Below, piece by piece: positions 1 to 5,679 of a stretch of 7,552 bases of DNA. This DNA is from an uncultured Eubacteriales bacterium (lineage in GTDB: Bacteria; Bacillota; Clostridia; Oscillospirales; Oscillospiraceae). The stretch covers positions 1 through 7,552 of the forward strand of contig USIH01000106.1 in the NCBI GenBank assembly GCA_900554705.1. Reading direction: 5' to 3'. The position numbers and the translations under genes were made by a program. Positions within the stretch are counted from its first letter, which is position 1. Each line of letters opens with the position of its first letter. A model generated the notes under the pieces. That model saw only the letters and a program-made list of their open reading frames with translations, had not been told where the DNA came from and ran no database searches.

Positions 1-15
1 GGTTTTCGGGCATAG

Positions 16-57
16 AAAAAGTCCACCGTAATTCTATCAAAATTACGGTGGACTTTT
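16..57. terminator. Palindromic hairpin, copy A of the tRNA-Ser terminator repeat
   Basis: Bases 17-33 pair perfectly with 41-57 (17 bp, 7-base loop CTATCAA at 34-40). Read on the minus strand the stem is followed by a run of five T; on the plus strand it ends in four T. It could therefore work as a rho-independent terminator in either direction. It lies about 160 bases beyond the stop of the minus-strand gene at 216-719 and could end that transcript. Bases 16-55 are identical to 790-829, the terminator of tRNA-Ser, and in the same orientation as judged by the loop. Termination is inferred; the structure and the repeat are seen directly. Confidence 0.7.
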
Positions 58-65
58 GGCAAAGA

Positions 66-83
66 ACCGTAATTTTGATAGAA
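66..83. repeat. Inverted half-copy of the terminator hairpin
   Basis: The 18 bases at 66-83 are the exact reverse complement of 32-49 in copy A, and equally of 806-823 in the tRNA terminator. They cover one stem arm from ACCG through the loop and two bases into the other arm, then the match stops. This fragment could pair with copy A in an alternative fold. It lies 10 bases before the first G-rich repeat, so it may be a terminator palindrome cut by an insertion or deletion. Confidence 0.7.
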
Positions 84-92
84 ACCTTCAAA

Positions 93-164
93 GGGGGTGC
101 AACTTCGGTTCAGAGGGGGGTGCAGTTCTCGATTTGAGGGGGTGCAGTTTTTCACCAACTGCAC
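93..164. repeat. Three G-rich direct repeats plus inverted copy, possible IS end
   Basis: GGGGGTGCA-type units occur at 93-101, 115-124 and 138-146, with their TGC cores 23 and 22 bases apart. Each is followed by a related ACTT/GTTC/GTTT tail. The last unit also forms an inverted repeat: GTGCAGTT at 142-149 pairs with AACTGCAC at 157-164. Regularly spaced short repeats close to an end are known for the multi-site termini of IS21-family insertion sequences. Read on the minus strand, an element end beginning TGTGCAG near 166 would fit, with its body lying to the left, outside this window. No transposase gene is visible, so the assignment is inference. Binding sites for another DNA-binding protein are the alternative. 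Confidence 0.45.
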
Positions 165-215
165 ATCTGTAGGCGTAAACCAAGCGTTTAAACCGTCCCG
201 ACAAACCGGAATTTA

Positions 216-719
216 TCATTCCATTCTCGACAGCAAAAAAGCAGGACGCTCGCCTATTAAAACAGAGTCAGTAACATCCATTACTTCACGATTATCATTC
301 GCGTATTCATCCACAAAACTCTCCTCACTGTCAAAAACAAGCTCTTCTCCATAACACAATTTTCCGGATTGAGGAGTAAGTTCCAAATATACAGTTTTAC
401 CTTCAAGATAAAATGTTAAAACAGTATGGTACTTCTGTTTTTGCCTATCATGCAAGAGCCAAATCTTACTCGGAATACCACGCTCATCAAGAATGGCTCT
501 CATCAAAACAACAGCATCATTGCATGTGCCCACCTTTGCTTTCATGGTATCTTTAGGATCCTGAATGCAGTATTCGGTCAATAAACGCTCAAAGAACGCT
601 TTATCAACACCTTTCGTCATATCAGGTTTATATATTTTACCATTCAAATAAAATCCGTATTCGTAACCATTATTCAAAAGTTCCTGCTTCAACAGCTTAC
701 ACGCTTCCTGTATCAACAT
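216..719 (-). CDS. Transglutaminase-like domain protein (orphan, AT-rich)
   Basis: The predicted protein is 167 aa, with no signal peptide or membrane segment, so probably cytoplasmic. The centre resembles the transglutaminase/papain-like fold. A Cys in VGTCNDAV (C66) starts a helix followed by RGIPSK, a His lies in YHTVLTF (H98), and an acidic residue lies in VYLELTPQ (E113). Their order and spacing match the Cys-His-Asp/Glu triad of such small proteins; Glu instead of the usual Asp is a deviation. Members may be proteases, amide-bond hydrolases or inactive binding domains, and the substrate cannot be told here. I chose ATG at 719 because GGAGG (727-731) sits 7 bases upstream. A GTG directly before it (722) is only 4 bases from the same site. 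The coding sequence is far more AT-rich than every gene to its right and lies between two copies of a hairpin repeat, suggesting acquisition. It stands alone, with its own promoter. Confidence 0.75.
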   Translation of the reverse strand: MLIQEACKLLKQELLNNGYEYGFYLNGKIYKPDMTKGVDKAFFERLLTEYCIQDPKDTMKAKVGTCNDAVVLMRAILDERGIPSKIWLLHDRQKQKYHTVLTFYLEGKTVYLELTPQSGKLCYGEELVFDSEESFVDEYANDNREVMDVTDSVLIGERPAFLLSRME

Positions 720-755
720 CACTATTCCTCCGTTAAATTCCGATTTGTCGAAATT

Positions 756-784
756 ATTTTACCATAATGCAGCCCATCAAACAA
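756..784 (-). promoter_or_regulatory. Extended -10 promoter for the transglutaminase-like gene
   Basis: On the minus strand, TTGTTT (784-779) is separated by 17 bases from TAAAAT (761-756). The -10 hexamer is preceded by TGG, an extended -10 that makes up for the weak -35. Transcription would begin near 749, about 30 bases before the ATG at 719, and the leader contains the GGAGG site. The promoter begins right behind the T-run of the tRNA-Ser terminator, so the gene is insulated from the tRNA transcript. Confidence 0.65.
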
Positions 785-788
785 TAAC

Positions 789-829
789 AAAAAAGTCCAC
801 CGTAATTCTATCAAAATTACGGTGGACTT
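789..829 (-). terminator. Rho-independent terminator of tRNA-Ser (copy B of the repeat)
   Basis: Bases 793-807 and 815-829 form a perfect 15-bp stem with a 7-base loop. On the minus strand the stem runs into six T (794-789). The hairpin starts one base beyond the CCA end of the tRNA, a usual arrangement for a tRNA terminator. The 40 bases at 790-829 recur exactly at 16-55. Confidence 0.88.
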
Positions 830-830
830 A

Positions 831-922
831 TGGCGGAGAGGAAGGGATTCGAACCCTTGAGACGCTATTAACGCCTACACGATTTCCAATCGTGCGCCTT
901 CGGCCAGCTCAGCCACCTCTCC
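831..922 (-). tRNA. tRNA-Ser (anticodon GGA)
   Basis: The 92-base minus-strand sequence folds as a type II tRNA. The acceptor stem GGAGAGG/CCTCTCC is followed by discriminator G and an encoded CCA (833-831). The anticodon stem CACGA/TCGTG encloses loop TTGGAAA with anticodon GGA (plus-strand 885-887), reading UCC and UCU. A long variable arm has a 5-bp stem (AGGCG/CGTCT, one G-T pair), typical of serine tRNAs. The T arm is AAGGG-TTCGAAT-CCCTT. It has its own promoter (954-982) and terminator (789-829). It lies downstream of the penicillin-binding protein gene on the same strand, so it may also receive read-through from that operon. Confidence 0.96.
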
Positions 923-927
923 AATTT

Positions 928-947
928 GCTGCTTTTCTCAAAGCAGC
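928..947 (-). other. Hairpin in the tRNA-Ser leader
   Basis: GCTGCTTT and AAAGCAGC form a perfect 8-bp stem; on the minus strand the loop is the GNRA-type tetraloop GAGA. It occupies nearly the whole leader between the predicted transcription start (about 947) and the tRNA 5' end at 922. No T-run follows on either strand, so it is not a normal terminator. It could help 5' processing (RNase P) or protect the leader; this is inference. Confidence 0.5.
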
Positions 948-953
948 TTAGAC

Positions 954-982
954 ATCATACTTTATCTTTCGGGGAATGTCAA
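954..982 (-). promoter_or_regulatory. Near-consensus sigma-A promoter for tRNA-Ser
   Basis: On the minus strand, a perfect TTGACA (982-977) and TATGAT (959-954) are separated by exactly 17 bases. The start would be near 947, 25 bases before the mature tRNA. It sits between the stop of the penicillin-binding protein gene (1001) and the tRNA. I see no convincing terminator for that gene in this gap. Confidence 0.9.
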
Positions 983-1000
983 GACCTTTTTGAAAAAATC

Positions 1001-2368
1001 TCACGCATCCATGGCGCTGATACAGACGCTCAGCACCTGCTGCACGATCGGCGTGCAGACCTCCGTGCCGCCGCCGCTGTTTTCCACGACGACAAAGAAG
1101 GCGAGCGGATAGGAATCATCCTTCAGGAAGCCTGCGAACATGGCGTTGGGCGATTTTCCGCCGCCGACCTGCGCGGTGCCGGACTTTGCGCAGCCGTACT
1201 TGCCGCAGAAGGTCCAGCTTCCGCCGTAGACGGTCTGCGCCGCGTCGTGCATATACTCCGTCAGCTTCTGCGCGGTGTCGGAGGAGAAGAGGCGGTCGCT
1301 CATTTTAACGCTCGGGTGATAGACGGTCTTTCCGTTAAAGGTCACGCGCTCGACCAGACGCGGCAGAGCCGCCTTTCCGCCGCCGCCGATCGCGCCCATC
1401 AGCATCATATACTGACAGGGGTTGATCTGGTCGGTATACTGCCCGACGCCCGACCATGCCGCCTCGAACTTCGTCGCGTCCGAAAGGTCGTAATGCCCCT
1501 TTTCGGTCACAAAGCCGTCAAAGCGCAGGCTTTCGGTAATACCAAGCGAGCGCACATAGCTTTCCATGCGCTGCGCGCCGATCTCGTCGGTGATCTGAGC
1601 GAAGGCCACGTTGCAGGACTGCGCCAGCGCCTCGCCGAACGAGATGTCGCCGTGCGCGCGGTTGCAGATGACCGTCTCCGCGCCGACCATGGCGCTGCCG
1701 TCGCAGTGGAACGTGCGCGTTTCGATGTCGGGGAGCAGGTCGAGCGCGGCGGAGGCCGTGACGACCTTAAAGGTCGACCCGGGCGGGTAGGCGCTGTGCA
1801 GAAAACGGTTGACGAAAACGCCCTCGTATTGCTCGCCGTCAAAGGACTGCGGCACGTCGTTCGGGTCGTAGGTCGGGGTGGAGACCATGCAGAGGATGTC
1901 GCCGGTCTTATAGTTATACACGCCGACGGCGCCCTTCCTGCCGCCCAGCGCATCCAGCGCGGCCTTCTGCGCGGCGGCGCTCACGGTCAGGCGCATCTCA
2001 CCGCTGCCGCTTCCGGCGCGGTAAGTGCCGTTAAAGCGGTCAAAGCCGACCATGCGGTCGCTGTACTCGCGCAGCAGATAGTTCGGGATGTAGCCGTCGC
2101 GGTCGCCCAACAGGTGCAGCGTTGCGCGGCGCAGTGTGCTGTCGTCGGGATAGGTGCGGCCGTGCGAGTTGTCAAGCAGCAGCGCGCCGCTGCGGTCGTA
2201 GATCTTGCCGCCGTCGATCGTGTGGTTGGTATAGACGCCGGCCGCGCTCTGGAAGGTGACCCAGTTCGGCGAGTCGACAAAGTACTTCACCACGATCACG
2301 GCAAGACCAATGGTCAGGATGGTGGCAAGCGCCAGAGCGAACCATGCTCGTTTTGCCAGCTTATTCAT
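1001..2368 (-). CDS. Class B penicillin-binding protein (transpeptidase, PbpA/PBP2-like)
   Basis: A D,D-transpeptidase of 455 aa that cross-links peptidoglycan stems outside the membrane. A single N-terminal transmembrane anchor spans about residues 9-29. A short pedestal contains the GKIYDRSG motif (55-61) typical of class B enzymes. The transpeptidase domain carries all three penicillin-binding motifs in order: STFK (catalytic Ser198, Lys201), SCN (251-253) and KSGTA (395-399). KSG instead of KTG also occurs in E. coli PBP2, so it is no defect. The pedestal is short, and overall size is closer to actinobacterial PbpA than to long PBP2b/SpoVD types. The ATG overlaps the end of the FHA-FtsW gene by 8 bases and has AGGAGGT 8 bases upstream, so translation is probably coupled. 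Adjacent SEDS plus class B PBP genes are the standard pairing of a glycan polymerase with its cross-linking partner. It may serve elongation, division or sporulation; the sequence does not settle which. Confidence 0.93.
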   Translation of the reverse strand: MNKLAKRAWFALALATILTIGLAVIVVKYFVDSPNWVTFQSAAGVYTNHTIDGGKIYDRSGALLLDNSHGRTYPDDSTLRRATLHLLGDRDGYIPNYLLREYSDRMVGFDRFNGTYRAGSGSGEMRLTVSAAAQKAALDALGGRKGAVGVYNYKTGDILCMVSTPTYDPNDVPQSFDGEQYEGVFVNRFLHSAYPPGSTFKVVTASAALDLLPDIETRTFHCDGSAMVGAETVICNRAHGDISFGEALAQSCNVAFAQITDEIGAQRMESYVRSLGITESLRFDGFVTEKGHYDLSDATKFEAAWSGVGQYTDQINPCQYMMLMGAIGGGGKAALPRLVERVTFNGKTVYHPSVKMSDRLFSSDTAQKLTEYMHDAAQTVYGGSWTFCGKYGCAKSGTAQVGGGKSPNAMFAGFLKDDSYPLAFFVVVENSGGGTEVCTPIVQQVLSVCISAMDA

Positions 2369-4097
2369 ATGGTTCGACCTCCTCCGCCTTGACGGTTTTT
2401 ACGACAAAGCTCGCGTCTTGCCGTGTGTCCGCCGCTTTGATGAAGGCGACCATGCCCCAGGACATGAGCATACTGGAGCCGCCGTTGGAAACGAAGGGGA
2501 AGGTGACGCCGGTCAGCGGCAGCAGATCCATCGTGCCGAACACGTTGAAGATCGTCTGTATCATCAATACGGCGACAGCCGCGCACGCGCCGATCGTATA
2601 GAAGCTGCTTCGGCCGACTGCGCACGAGCGCACGACGAACAGGCCGAGGACGATGATGGCGACCACGGCAAGCACGCCGAGGATCAGCCCCCATTCTTCG
2701 CACACATAGGCGAACACATAGTCCGTGTCGGCTGCCATCGCGTCGAACATACCGTTGCCCGCGCCCAAGCCCAGAAGACCGCCCGAGGCGACGGCGACCA
2801 TGGCACGCACCTGATCGTAGCCTCCGGCGTTGGGGTCGTCCCAGACGTGTCCCCACGTTTTGAAGCGGCGCATCACGTGCTCCGGTATGTCGATCGCCAG
2901 AAGGAACAGGATGCCTGCGCAGGCGACGGTCGCAAGGAGCGCGAAGGCAGAGAAGCTGCCGGCGCGCAGCGAGCAGATGACGACCAGCGCGACGAAGAAG
3001 ATCAGCGCCGTGCCGAAGTCATTGATCAGCGCAAGACAGCAGCAGATCACACCGGCGTAGGCGATGAAGCTGAACATATTGCGCTTTGTCACGATGCGAT
3101 CCATCGTGGAGGCGCCGACGTAGATAAAGCAGATCTTGACCAGCTCCGAGGGCTGGAAGCTGATGGGGCCGAGAGCGATCCAGTTGCGCGCGCCATTATA
3201 CTCCTTGCCGAGCACGAGGTTGGCAAGCAGCAGCAGGATGCCGCCGACGGCGGCAAGGTAGCGGAACTTTTTCGCGCGGTTCAGGTCGCGCAGCGACCAG
3301 CCGAGCAGCAGATAGATCACGACGCCGCCGATCAGGCAGATGAGCTGCTTATAAATATCCTCCGGCGTGGAGGAAGCGACGACGGACAGGCCGAGCGTGG
3401 AGAGGAAGAAGGCGATGCCCTCCACCTCAAAGCTCCTGCGGCGGATGATCTTGAGCAGCAGGAAAAGCAGCAGCTCCGTACCGATCAGCCCCAAGAAGCT
3501 GCAAACGATGCCGGAGGCATACTTCGCCTCACAGGTCATCCAGAATTGCAGACCGGTCAGGAGCTGAAACAGCACCAGAAGGAACAGCGTAAAGCCGGGC
3601 AGCGCCATGCGCGACGGCTTGGTGCGCGTCTGCTTCTGCGCGTGCACCTCTTCGGCCGTGACGGGGGCAAGGATCATCTCCACGCCGCCAAGCGAGATCC
3701 GGTCGCCGTATTCCACGGCGCAGACGTCGGTTGCCTCTCCGTTGACCGAGACGGCGCCGCGTCCGCCGACGTCGGTGACCGACCAGCTGCCGTCGTCATA
3801 GCGGGTCAGAACGGCATGGGTGCGCGAGACGGTGGGGAAATCCACCACGATGTCGCAGCCGGAGGAGCGGCCGATGATATTTTCCCAGTGCGTGACCGGA
3901 AGCTGCTTCCCGTCCGGCATGACCAGCCATGCCCAGATCTCCGGCTCGCGCCGGAAGCGCAGCAGCGGGCGGGCGCAGCGCAGGACGATCCAGAAGCCGA
4001 GCAGCGGCGCAAGATAGCGGAAGACCGTGCAAAACACGTGGGCAAGCTCTGCCCCGTTTTCATGAAAATAATCGGAAACCTGAAGAAAAAGAGACAA
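2361..4097 (-). CDS. FHA domain fused to FtsW/RodA/SpoVE (SEDS) glycosyltransferase
   Basis: About 578 aa from the TTG start, in three parts. A membrane segment (about 18-46) comes first. Then an FHA domain (about 60-145) carries the phosphothreonine-pocket signature: GRSSG (76-80), SRTH (91-94) and a VNG turn with N119. Last, a multi-pass SEDS domain (about 165-560) polymerises lipid II into glycan strands. SEDS landmarks are NGARNW (301-306), QPSE (315-318), DFGTAL (360-365), an essential-type Asp in DTDYVFAY (D459, aligned with the catalytic Asp of the HTDF motif in FtsW/RodA), and FPFVSNGGSS (533-542), where Asn replaces the usual Tyr of SYGGSS. GAGGTGAT upstream and the position 13 bases after the preceding stop favour TTG at 4097. 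An ATG at 4139 would give 592 aa but overlaps the previous gene by 29 bases and lacks a good ribosome site. The FHA domain implies regulation by a Ser/Thr kinase, as in actinobacterial FHA-RodA-PbpA-PknA clusters; no kinase lies in this window. Confidence 0.93.
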   Translation of the reverse strand: MSLFLQVSDYFHENGAELAHVFCTVFRYLAPLLGFWIVLRCARPLLRFRREPEIWAWLVMPDGKQLPVTHWENIIGRSSGCDIVVDFPTVSRTHAVLTRYDDGSWSVTDVGGRGAVSVNGEATDVCAVEYGDRISLGGVEMILAPVTAEEVHAQKQTRTKPSRMALPGFTLFLLVLFQLLTGLQFWMTCEAKYASGIVCSFLGLIGTELLLFLLLKIIRRRSFEVEGIAFFLSTLGLSVVASSTPEDIYKQLICLIGGVVIYLLLGWSLRDLNRAKKFRYLAAVGGILLLLANLVLGKEYNGARNWIALGPISFQPSELVKICFIYVGASTMDRIVTKRNMFSFIAYAGVICCCLALINDFGTALIFFVALVVICSLRAGSFSAFALLATVACAGILFLLAIDIPEHVMRRFKTWGHVWDDPNAGGYDQVRAMVAVASGGLLGLGAGNGMFDAMAADTDYVFAYVCEEWGLILGVLAVVAIIVLGLFVVRSCAVGRSSFYTIGACAAVAVLMIQTIFNVFGTMDLLPLTGVTFPFVSNGGSSMLMSWGMVAFIKAADTRQDASFVVKTVKAEEVEPYE

Positions 4098-4100
4098 GAG

Positions 4101-4108
4101 ATCACCTC
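4101..4108 (-). promoter_or_regulatory. Ribosome binding site supporting the TTG start of FHA-FtsW
   Basis: On the minus strand GAGGTGAT lies between the stop of the AI-2E family gene (4113-4111) and TTG at 4097, with GAGG 7 bases from the TTG. It decides between this start and the in-frame ATG at 4139, which has only GGCGG one base before it. Confidence 0.65.
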
Positions 4109-4110
4109 GA

Positions 4111-5424
4111 TTACTCGTCGTCGTAATCCGCGTCGTCATCCGCCGCGTTGCGGTCGTAGGACGGCTCGGCGGAATACGGCTGCCTTACGGGCGGCGGCGC
4201 GACGGGCAGGTCGTCCACCGACACGATGCGCTCGTACTGCTCCGTCTGCGTGGGAAGACGCCGCTTCATCAGGCGGCGGTTGACAAAATCGTTGATCAGG
4301 GAGTACAGAAGCGTGAAGATCGGAACGCCCAGCATCATGCCGCCGAAGCCGAAGATGCCGCCGAAGAGCAGCACCGCGACCAGCACCCAGAAATCTGAGA
4401 TGCCGAGCTTCTGACCGAGCAGACGCGTTTCGATGATGTTGCCGTCGATCTGCTGCAGGACGAGGATAAAGATGACATAGATCAGGCACTTCATCGGTGA
4501 ATCAAGCAGAATGATGAGTGCAGTCGGCACGGCGCCGATGAACGGGCCGAAAACCGGGATGATGTTCGTCACGCCGACGACCACGCTCACGAGCACGACA
4601 TACGGCATGCGCATGATCGTACAGCAGATATAGCAGATGACACCGATGATGGCAGAGTCAATGACCTTGCCGCTGATAAAGCTCATGAACGCCGTGTCCG
4701 TAAAACGGATGGCCTTGAGGATGCGCTTGGAGGAGCGGAGAGGGAAAATGCTGTAGAGCACCATCTTTGACTTTGCCATAAACAGCTCCATATTCGACAG
4801 CACATAGCAGGCAACAACGAAGCCGATGAGCACGTCAAGGATGCCGCGCAAAACGGCATAGATGCCGGTCGTCAGGCTCGTGACAATCTTGCCCATAGAC
4901 GGCAGCAGCGCCGTCTTTGCCCAGTCGAGCAGGCTGTCGGAAGCTTTCCCGGTCGCCGAGAGGAGCGCCTGTTCCACCTCGGGGTTGTTTTCAAAGAAGC
5001 GATTGATCCAGCCGGTGATCGTGTCGTAATACTGCTGGGAGTTGAGCACGATGCTCTCAATGCTCGTATAGAGCTGCGGGATGATGAGCCAGACGAGCGC
5101 GGCAATCAAAACCAGCGCGACCAGGATCGCCAGAACAACGGACAAGCCGCGCGCAAGCGACTTGCTCACAGGCTTTTTGGGCCGGATCTTCTGAAGCAGC
5201 GGCTCAAAGAGCTTGCGCTGGAACATTTTCACCAGCGGCCAGAGCAGGTACGTGATGACCATGCCCCAGATGATCGGACTGAGGATGCCGAGGAGCGTAT
5301 CGATCGCGCCGCGGATCGATTTTCCGTGCTGCAGGAGCATGAAAAACAGGATCGAACACGCAATCACGCCGAATGCCGTGAGGCCCCAGCCGAAATATTT
5401 GTTTTTCGGATCAAAACGCTTCAT
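4111..5424 (-). CDS. AI-2E/PerM-family membrane protein (UPF0118)
   Basis: 437 aa with about eight hydrophobic segments: two near the N-terminus (about 11-32 and 43-65), one at 93-116, then a soluble, partly helical stretch at 117-190. A C-terminal hydrophobic block follows (195-213, 253-306, 311-326, 345-373). Family signatures are NIIPVFGPFIGAVP (287-300), QQIDGNIIETRLLG (324-337) and the Gly-rich FGGIFGFGGMMLGVP. Family members have been linked to autoinducer-2 export, Na+/H+ antiport or permease functions; the substrate here is unknown. I chose ATG at 5424, with GGGAG 8 bases upstream, over ATG at 5439, which lacks a comparable site. The C-terminal tail is hydrophilic and strongly acidic (NAADDDADYDDE). 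First gene of a likely three-gene operon with the FHA-FtsW and penicillin-binding protein genes, 13 bases before the next start. Any functional tie to wall synthesis is only suggested by position. Confidence 0.9.
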   Translation of the reverse strand: MKRFDPKNKYFGWGLTAFGVIACSILFFMLLQHGKSIRGAIDTLLGILSPIIWGMVITYLLWPLVKMFQRKLFEPLLQKIRPKKPVSKSLARGLSVVLAILVALVLIAALVWLIIPQLYTSIESIVLNSQQYYDTITGWINRFFENNPEVEQALLSATGKASDSLLDWAKTALLPSMGKIVTSLTTGIYAVLRGILDVLIGFVVACYVLSNMELFMAKSKMVLYSIFPLRSSKRILKAIRFTDTAFMSFISGKVIDSAIIGVICYICCTIMRMPYVVLVSVVVGVTNIIPVFGPFIGAVPTALIILLDSPMKCLIYVIFILVLQQIDGNIIETRLLGQKLGISDFWVLVAVLLFGGIFGFGGMMLGVPIFTLLYSLINDFVNRRLMKRRLPTQTEQYERIVSVDDLPVAPPPVRQPYSAEPSYDRNAADDDADYDDE

Positions 5425-5481
5425 AAATCGTTCTCCCATCGCGCCTACCGGCGCCTGTCGGTGCTGTCAGTAACGCTCTAT

Positions 5482-5510
5482 ATTTTACTATCATGCACTC
5501 GAAGCGTCAA
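5482..5510 (-). promoter_or_regulatory. Sigma-A-like promoter of the AI-2E/FHA-FtsW/PBP operon
   Basis: On the minus strand TTGACG (5510-5505) and TAAAAT (5487-5482) are separated by 17 bases. Transcription would start near 5475, leaving a leader of about 50 bases before ATG 5424. No other good promoter was seen between the three downstream genes, so this one probably drives the whole operon. Confidence 0.8.
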
Positions 5511-5679
5511 GCGGGTAATGCTGAGCTTTTCGCACATTTGCGACAGGAAGCGGCGCATCTTGACACGCTCTGAACACCGCAATGTGCAAAAGGCTGTGCA
5601 AATTGTGGGGACACGGACTGCTTTTCCGCCGCGGTGCGGCATAGGCTGGTATGGAAAAGCAACGAAAGGGGCGGATAAC
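5511..5679 (+). promoter_or_regulatory. Upstream region of the carboxypeptidase gene, promoter uncertain
   Basis: This is the plus-strand half of the divergent intergenic region. A perfect -35 hexamer TTGACA is at 5560-5565, but 16-18 bases downstream I find no acceptable -10 (TGTGCA at best). Two direct copies of TGTGCAAA lie at 5583-5590 and 5595-5602, 12 bases apart. A 5-bp GCCGC/GCGGC hairpin is at 5628-5640. AGGGG (5667-5671) lies 8 bases before the ATG. The promoter may be weak or activator-dependent; this is inference. Confidence 0.35.

Noticed and set aside
1..830. CRISPR array or origin iterons from the repeats on the left
   Set aside because: There are only three short G-rich units without unique spacers of constant length, no DnaA boxes or replication gene nearby, and the other repeats are terminator-like palindromes.
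745..951. A 68-residue plus-strand open frame across the tRNA gene
   Set aside because: It reads through the tRNA-Ser gene and its terminator on the opposite strand; there is no ribosome site or family resemblance.
1174..1188. KSG instead of KTG in the penicillin-binding protein as a sign of altered activity
   Set aside because: KSGTA is also found in functional class B enzymes such as E. coli PBP2, so it is not unusual.
926..2392. A 488-residue plus-strand open frame antisense to the penicillin-binding protein gene
   Set aside because: It begins near the tRNA leader, has no ribosome site, and its Arg/Ala/Val/His-rich composition is typical of antisense frames in GC-rich genes. The opposite strand carries all three PBP motifs.
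2256..4283. A 675-residue plus-strand open frame antisense to the FHA-FtsW gene
   Set aside because: Its translation is low in hydrophobic structure, rich in Ala, Asp, Glu, Arg and His, and matches no family. It mirrors the GC-rich codons of the clear minus-strand gene and is a shadow frame.
5560..5588. TTGACA as a complete promoter for the carboxypeptidase gene
   Set aside because: No acceptable -10 hexamer occurs at 16-18 bases spacing, so only the isolated -35-like match is recorded.
5326..5679. A 118-residue N-terminal extension of the carboxypeptidase frame
   Set aside because: The extra stretch crosses the divergent promoter region and the start of the neighbouring gene, and would bury the signal peptide. 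The ATG at 5680 has a good ribosome site.
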